NCBI RefSeq assembly: GCF_002407185.1
Contig: NZ_CP023563.1
Span: forward strand, 310,001-374,000
Direction of reading: 5' to 3'
DNA: 64,000 nt
Source of the DNA: Brachybacterium vulturis
GTDB lineage: Bacteria; Actinomycetota; Actinomycetes; Actinomycetales; Dermabacteraceae
Shown here: piece by piece, positions 60,156-64,000 of the stretch
Layout: every line of letters begins with the position of its first letter
Numbering within the stretch: position 1 is the first letter of the stretch
Program-made: the position numbers and the translations under genes
Notes under the pieces: model-generated
Databases searched by the model: none
What the model was told of the DNA's origin: nothing
The model's input: the letters and a program-made list of their open reading frames with translations, nothing else

Positions 60156-63100
60156 ATGTCACTCCTCCGTGCGCTCCTCACCGCCCTCACCACCGTCCTC
60201 GGCACGGCAGGCGACGCCGTCGCCTCGGCCGCCCGTGCCGTGGGCGGTGCGCTCGCCCGCGCCCTCGGGGCGACGGGCCGCGGGCTCTCCACCCTCGGTC
60301 GTGGCTCGCTCGCCCTGCTGCCCGGAGAGTGGAAGAAGCCGATCGCGGCGCTGTTCGTGACCGGCCTAGCCCTGGTCCCGCTGATCTACTCCGGCAACAT
60401 GACCTGGTCGTTCCTCGACCCGAGCCACAATCTCGACCAGGTCACCGCCGCTGTGGTGAATGAGGACGAGGGCGCCACCGCCACCTCCCCGGACGGCGAG
60501 GAGACCGCCCTGGACGTCGGCGCGGAGTTCACCGACACCCTTCTCGACCTGGACAAGGGCTCGGCCTACCACTTCGTGGAGGTCTCCCCCGGCGAGGCGC
60601 GGCGCGGCCTCGCCGACAGCACCTACGGAGCGACCGTCGAGATCCCCTCGGACTTCTCCGCGCACGTCGCCTCCCTCGGCGGGGACGCCGAGGAGGCGGC
60701 ACCCGCCCTGCTCACCGTGACCACCAACGACTCGGTCAACTATGTGGGCGGCAACTTCACCAAGTCCGTGGGGACGGCGCTGACCGACTCGCTGCGCGCG
60801 AGCGTGCTGGAGCAGTACCTGGACCAGATCTACGTGGGCTTCACGACCATCCACGACGGCATCGGGGACGCCGTCGACGGGGCCGGCGAGCTAAGCGACG
60901 GCGCCACCGCCCTGCACGACGGCACCGGCGAGCTGGTGGACGGCAGCGCCGAGCTGGCCGACGGCACCGGAGCTCTGGCAGAGGGCGGCGCGGAGCTGGC
61001 CGAGGGGGCAGCCGCCCTGCGCTCGGGCGGCCTGGACCTGGTGGTGGGCCTGGACCAGCTCAGCACCGGGGCGGTCACCCTGCGCGACGGCACGGCACGG
61101 CTCGATGCCGGCGCCCAGCAGCTCAGCACCGGGCTGGTGACCCTCGACGAGAACGGGCGGCCGCTGCGCAGCGGGGCCCAGCAGCTCGCCAGCGGCACCT
61201 CGCAGCTCGCCACCGGGGCGGACACCCTCGCCGACGGCGCCGGACAGGTCGCCGACGGCACCGAGCAGCTCGACGAGACGGTCACCGCCGCGCGGGAGCG
61301 CGCCGAGGAGCTCGGCGTGACCTCCGAGAGCGTCCAGCGCGTCAGCGGGGACCTCGTCACCGCGATCGACAGGCTCGAGGGCGTCGCCGCCGATCTGCCG
61401 GGACAGCTCGCCGATCCGGTCACCGCCGCCGGCACCGTCTCCGGGACCGCTGCGACCCTCGATGAGACCGTGAGCGGGGTCGATGAGGCCGCGCAGGACC
61501 TCGACCGGGACACCGCCGACCGCACCGAGGATGCCCGCCGCCTGCACGACGGCGCCTCCACGATCGGGGAGGACGCCACCGCGCTGGATGCGGACGTGCA
61601 GACCGCGGACCAGGCCGCCACCACCGCCTCCGGGAGCGCCGCCACCAGCGAGGACGGCGTGCGCGGATATACCGAGCAGGTCGACGACCTCGCCGCACGC
61701 TGCGAGGACTCCGGCGCCGAGGCCTCCTTCTGCGAGGAGCTCGCGACCACCTCGGACTCCTCCTCGCAGGTGCGCGGCGACGCCGAGCAGGCCGCCACCG
61801 ATGCGGCCGCGACCGAGGCGGCCACGGGCACCGCGGCCGAGCAGTCCACCGATATCGCCGACACCGCCGCAGGCATGAGCGAGTCCGCACAGGCGATGGT
61901 CACCTACCTCGAGGGGCTCTCCGAGGCCACCTCTGGCCTCGCCGAAGGGACCTCCTCGCTCGCCCAGAGCACCGGGGACCTCGCCGAGGGCGCCTCGTCC
62001 CTCGAGCAGGACCTCACCACTCTGCGCGAGGAGGCCGTCACGGCCGCTCCCTCCTCCGCGCCGAGCACCAGCGCCTCGGATCTCGCCGCAGACCTGGCTG
62101 AGCAGGCCCGCACCGCGGCCGAGGCCCTCCCCGAGGCCTACTCGACCCTCGAGCAGGGCGCGCAGGATATCCACCGCCTGAACTCCGGTGCCCAGCGGGT
62201 GTCCTCGGGGGCCTCCGAGCTCGCCGAGGCGAGCGGCACCGCGAGCGCGGGGGCGGGCGAGCTCGCCGACGGCGTCACCCGCTTCACGGACGGGGTGGGC
62301 ACCGCCCGCGACGGCGCCGAGCAGCTGGCCGACGGCACCGGCCGGCTCGTGGACGGCTCCCAGCAGCTGGCCGAGGGGACCACGGAGGCCGGCGCCGGTG
62401 CGCAGCAGCTCGCCGACGGGGCCGGGCGGCTCGAGGACGGCGCCACGCAGCTGGAGGACGGCGCGAGGCGGGCCGACGACGGCGCGCACGAGCTCGCCGA
62501 GGGCGCGGTCGCACTCGATGACGGGGCGGGCGAGCTCGCCGACGGCTCCCAGGAGCTGCACGAGGGGCTCGCGGAGTCGCAGGACGAGGTGCCGGCCTAC
62601 AGCGATGACGAGAGCGACGCGCTCTCGGAGACCGCCGCGGAGCCGGTGCAGATGAGCTTCGAGCGCGCCCATGATCTGGGCCGCTTCGGCGAGGGCCTGG
62701 CCCCGCTGTTCCTCGCCATCAGCCTGTGGGTGGGCGGCATGGCGATCTTCCTGATGATGCCGCCGTTCTCCTCCCGTGCCGCCGCGGACGGCGCGGGACC
62801 CGTGGGACTGCTGGCCGGCGGCCTGGCGCCCGCCCTGCTGCTGGGCCTGGTCCAGACCGCCATCGCGGTGGGCGCTCTGCACTGGCTGGTGGGCGTGACG
62901 ATGGACGACCTGCCGCTGATGATGGGGCTCGCGGCCCTGACCTCGATGGTGTTCGTGGCGCTGAACCATGGCTTCGGGGCGCTGTTCGGGCCGGTCGGGA
63001 AGTTCGTGGCACTGGTGCTGATCGCCCTGCAGATCTCCGGTGCCGGGGGCACCTACCCGGTCGCGACCCTGCCGCGGTTCTTCCAGGTGATCCATCCGTA

Positions 63101-63308
63101 CCTGCCGATGACCCACGCCGTGGACGCTTTCCGCGGCGCGATCGGCGGGGGCTGGATCGACCCGTCCGGTGACCTGACCTGGCTGCTCGGCTGGCTCGTG
63201 CTCGGCCTCGCGCTCGGCCTGGCCGGCGCCGTGGCCCAGCACCGCCGCGCCCTGGCCGCCGGCCCCCTGGCCATCGGCCCCCTGGCGGGCGGCGCGGCCG
63301 CGGCCTGA
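60156..63308 (+). CDS. YhgE/Pip domain-containing giant membrane protein
   Basis: This protein of about 1050 aa has the YhgE/Pip (phage-infection-protein) layout: one N-terminal helix at about residues 62-80, an extracellular domain (NEDEGATATSPDGEE... NYVGGNFTKSVGTAL), a very long region of heptad-like L-x-x-G repeats (DGAGELSDGA, STGLVTL, ADGTGALAEGG, again in the second half) and a C-terminal five- or six-helix ABC-2-type membrane module. Family roles include type VII secretion or phage receptor (Pip) and lipid/polymer handling. In-frame GTGs at 60144 and 60153 are alternative starts; the first overlaps the palindrome. Confidence 0.88.
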   Translation: MSLLRALLTALTTVLGTAGDAVASAARAVGGALARALGATGRGLSTLGRGSLALLPGEWKKPIAALFVTGLALVPLIYSGNMTWSFLDPSHNLDQVTAAVVNEDEGATATSPDGEETALDVGAEFTDTLLDLDKGSAYHFVEVSPGEARRGLADSTYGATVEIPSDFSAHVASLGGDAEEAAPALLTVTTNDSVNYVGGNFTKSVGTALTDSLRASVLEQYLDQIYVGFTTIHDGIGDAVDGAGELSDGATALHDGTGELVDGSAELADGTGALAEGGAELAEGAAALRSGGLDLVVGLDQLSTGAVTLRDGTARLDAGAQQLSTGLVTLDENGRPLRSGAQQLASGTSQLATGADTLADGAGQVADGTEQLDETVTAARERAEELGVTSESVQRVSGDLVTAIDRLEGVAADLPGQLADPVTAAGTVSGTAATLDETVSGVDEAAQDLDRDTADRTEDARRLHDGASTIGEDATALDADVQTADQAATTASGSAATSEDGVRGYTEQVDDLAARCEDSGAEASFCEELATTSDSSSQVRGDAEQAATDAAATEAATGTAAEQSTDIADTAAGMSESAQAMVTYLEGLSEATSGLAEGTSSLAQSTGDLAEGASSLEQDLTTLREEAVTAAPSSAPSTSASDLAADLAEQARTAAEALPEAYSTLEQGAQDIHRLNSGAQRVSSGASELAEASGTASAGAGELADGVTRFTDGVGTARDGAEQLADGTGRLVDGSQQLAEGTTEAGAGAQQLADGAGRLEDGATQLEDGARRADDGAHELAEGAVALDDGAGELADGSQELHEGLAESQDEVPAYSDDESDALSETAAEPVQMSFERAHDLGRFGEGLAPLFLAISLWVGGMAIFLMMPPFSSRAAADGAGPVGLLAGGLAPALLLGLVQTAIAVGALHWLVGVTMDDLPLMMGLAALTSMVFVALNHGFGALFGPVGKFVALVLIALQISGAGGTYPVATLPRFFQVIHPYLPMTHAVDAFRGAIGGGWIDPSGDLTWLLGWLVLGLALGLAGAVAQHRRALAAGPLAIGPLAGGAAAA

Positions 63309-63765
63309 CCCCGCCTGCGGCTCCCGCAGCCTGCCACCGCTCATACCTGGCCGCGCGGGGGCCTGCCGTCGCCGCACTTCTGGCCGCTCCTGCACGGGTG
63401 GTGGTCGGTGACCGGCGTCAGGGCGAGGAGTATGCCGATATCGCCGTACATGTCGCCCGGACGCCAGTACCCGACCAGAGGCCTTCATCCCGCACCGGAG
63501 TCTGTGCCCGCGCCCGGGCCCGCACCTGTGCTCGTGCCTGGACCCGCGCCTGCACCAGCACCCGGGCCTGGACCTGCGCCTGCACCAGCACCAGCACCAG
63601 CACCGGGGTCACTGCACCGGGGTCCGGGTCTGTGCCCAGGCCCGGACCTGCACCGGTGCCCGGGCCCCGGATCCGAGCATATGGACCTCTCCTCCCCAGC
63701 CCTGCGTCGTCCACAGGGAGGATCCAGCGCCCCCGTCCCCGCCGCGGGTCACCTGTACTGCTCTG
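63309..63765 (+). repeat. Noncoding gap with CACCAG and 30-bp tandem repeats
   Basis: Two 30-bp direct copies (63541-63570 and 63571-63600) share GACC(C/T)GCGCCTGCACCAGCACC, and the second runs into CACCAG hexamers. The flanking stretch 63480-63670 is built from similar C/G-rich Pro/Ala-type triplets. The one ORF over it (63408-63890) has repetitive low-complexity sequence and no Shine-Dalgarno, so I do not call it. Confidence 0.7.
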
Positions 63766-64000
63766 ATGAAGATTCCCGGAATCGCGCACCGTTCGGAGCT
63801 CGCCGGGCTCGGCATCACCGATGCCGCTCGTCGACGCCTCCTCCGCCAGGGCCGGATCACGCGCGTCGGCGCCTGGTATGTCACCGGTGATCCCCCGGAG
63901 GAGGTCGTGCTGCTGCTGCGACGAGGGGTGCGGCCCAGCTGCGTGACCGCGGCGAAGCATCACGGCCTCTGGGTGCCGCTGCACACGGGCCGCCACGTGT
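63766..64000 (+). CDS. AbiEi-antitoxin-like domain protein (partial)
   Basis: The first 78 codons of a gene that runs past the window. The N-terminus I-A-H-R-S-E-L-A-G-L-G-I-T-D-A-A-R-R-R-L matches the winged-helix AbiEi-type antitoxin domain, which in actinobacteria usually heads a DUF559 (restriction-endonuclease-like) protein. TGTACT lies exactly 6 nt before the ATG, a -10 in the local leaderless layout though not TANNNT. Whether the rest is DUF559 or a type IV antitoxin cannot be seen. Confidence 0.65.
   Translation, partial: MKIPGIAHRSELAGLGITDAARRRLLRQGRITRVGAWYVTGDPPEEVVLLLRRGVRPSCVTAAKHHGLWVPLHTGRHV

Noticed and set aside
60891-63488. 865-codon minus-strand frame opposite the YhgE gene
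   Set aside because: Repetitive Gly/Arg-rich shadow of the L-x-x-G repeats; no Shine-Dalgarno or domain.
63408-63890. 160-codon Pro/Ala-rich ORF
   Set aside because: Product of hexamer repeats; it overlaps the better-supported AbiEi-like start in another frame.

Overview
The window is a GC-rich actinobacterial chromosome segment. Evidence: strong G/C third-position bias, many GTG starts, GTGA/ATGA gene overlaps, TANNNT -10 boxes set close to start codons, an M48 protease, MMPL and YhgE-type proteins, and GluQRS. The gene set fits the Micrococcales; a Brachybacterium-like Dermabacteraceae is my guess, not proven. I saw no rRNA, tRNA, CRISPR array, transposase or prophage.

Layout. 0-9.8 kb: Fes-like esterase, HTTM membrane protein, DHA2 exporter, M48 protease, aldehyde dehydrogenase, MauE-thioredoxin fusion. 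9.8-16.3 kb: manA with a coupled unknown gene, pyruvate:quinone oxidoreductase, CNNM/CorC protein, CubicO-type hydrolase. 16.4-19.9 kb: a MacAB-like efflux operon (adaptor, ATPase, permease) bracketed by two copies of a palindromic element whose stem bases covary. 19.9-24.8 kb: a CPBP-family protein without catalytic residues, an intact CPBP paralogue, a VOC protein and a NarL-type two-component system. 24.9-29.1 kb: an ECF41 sigma factor with two matching promoters (its own and that of a DUF1059-like gene), a 38-aa membrane ORF and small membrane proteins. 29.1-38.4 kb: ArsR-SulP pair, an unrecognised 416-aa protein, LysR followed by a cysteine-less membrane glutaredoxin-like protein, an ArsR/serine hydrolase/membrane operon and an esterase.

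38.5-41.9 kb is the least conventional locus. A secreted protein of about 103 mature residues is translationally coupled to two unusual permeases and an ABC ATPase. It looks like a self-contained export, immunity or bacteriocin-like system that I cannot assign to a characterised one. 42.1-49.1 kb: GH13 hydrolase, Fic protein with operator-like promoter repeats, and a heterodimeric ABC exporter with one degenerate ATP site. 49.1-50.9 kb: a repeat-rich noncoding island, pyroglutamyl peptidase and a cluster of DnaA-box-like 9-mers. 50.9-64 kb: rhomboid protease, AlkZ-like winged-helix protein, MMPL transporter, lipoprotein, cyclophilin, GNAT, GluQRS, a giant YhgE/Pip protein behind two TetR-type palindromes, and the start of an AbiEi-antitoxin-like gene cut by the window end.

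At least 13 genes share the exact arrangement TANNNT, 6 nt, ATG/GTG, so leaderless transcription seems common here. I used it to choose several starts.
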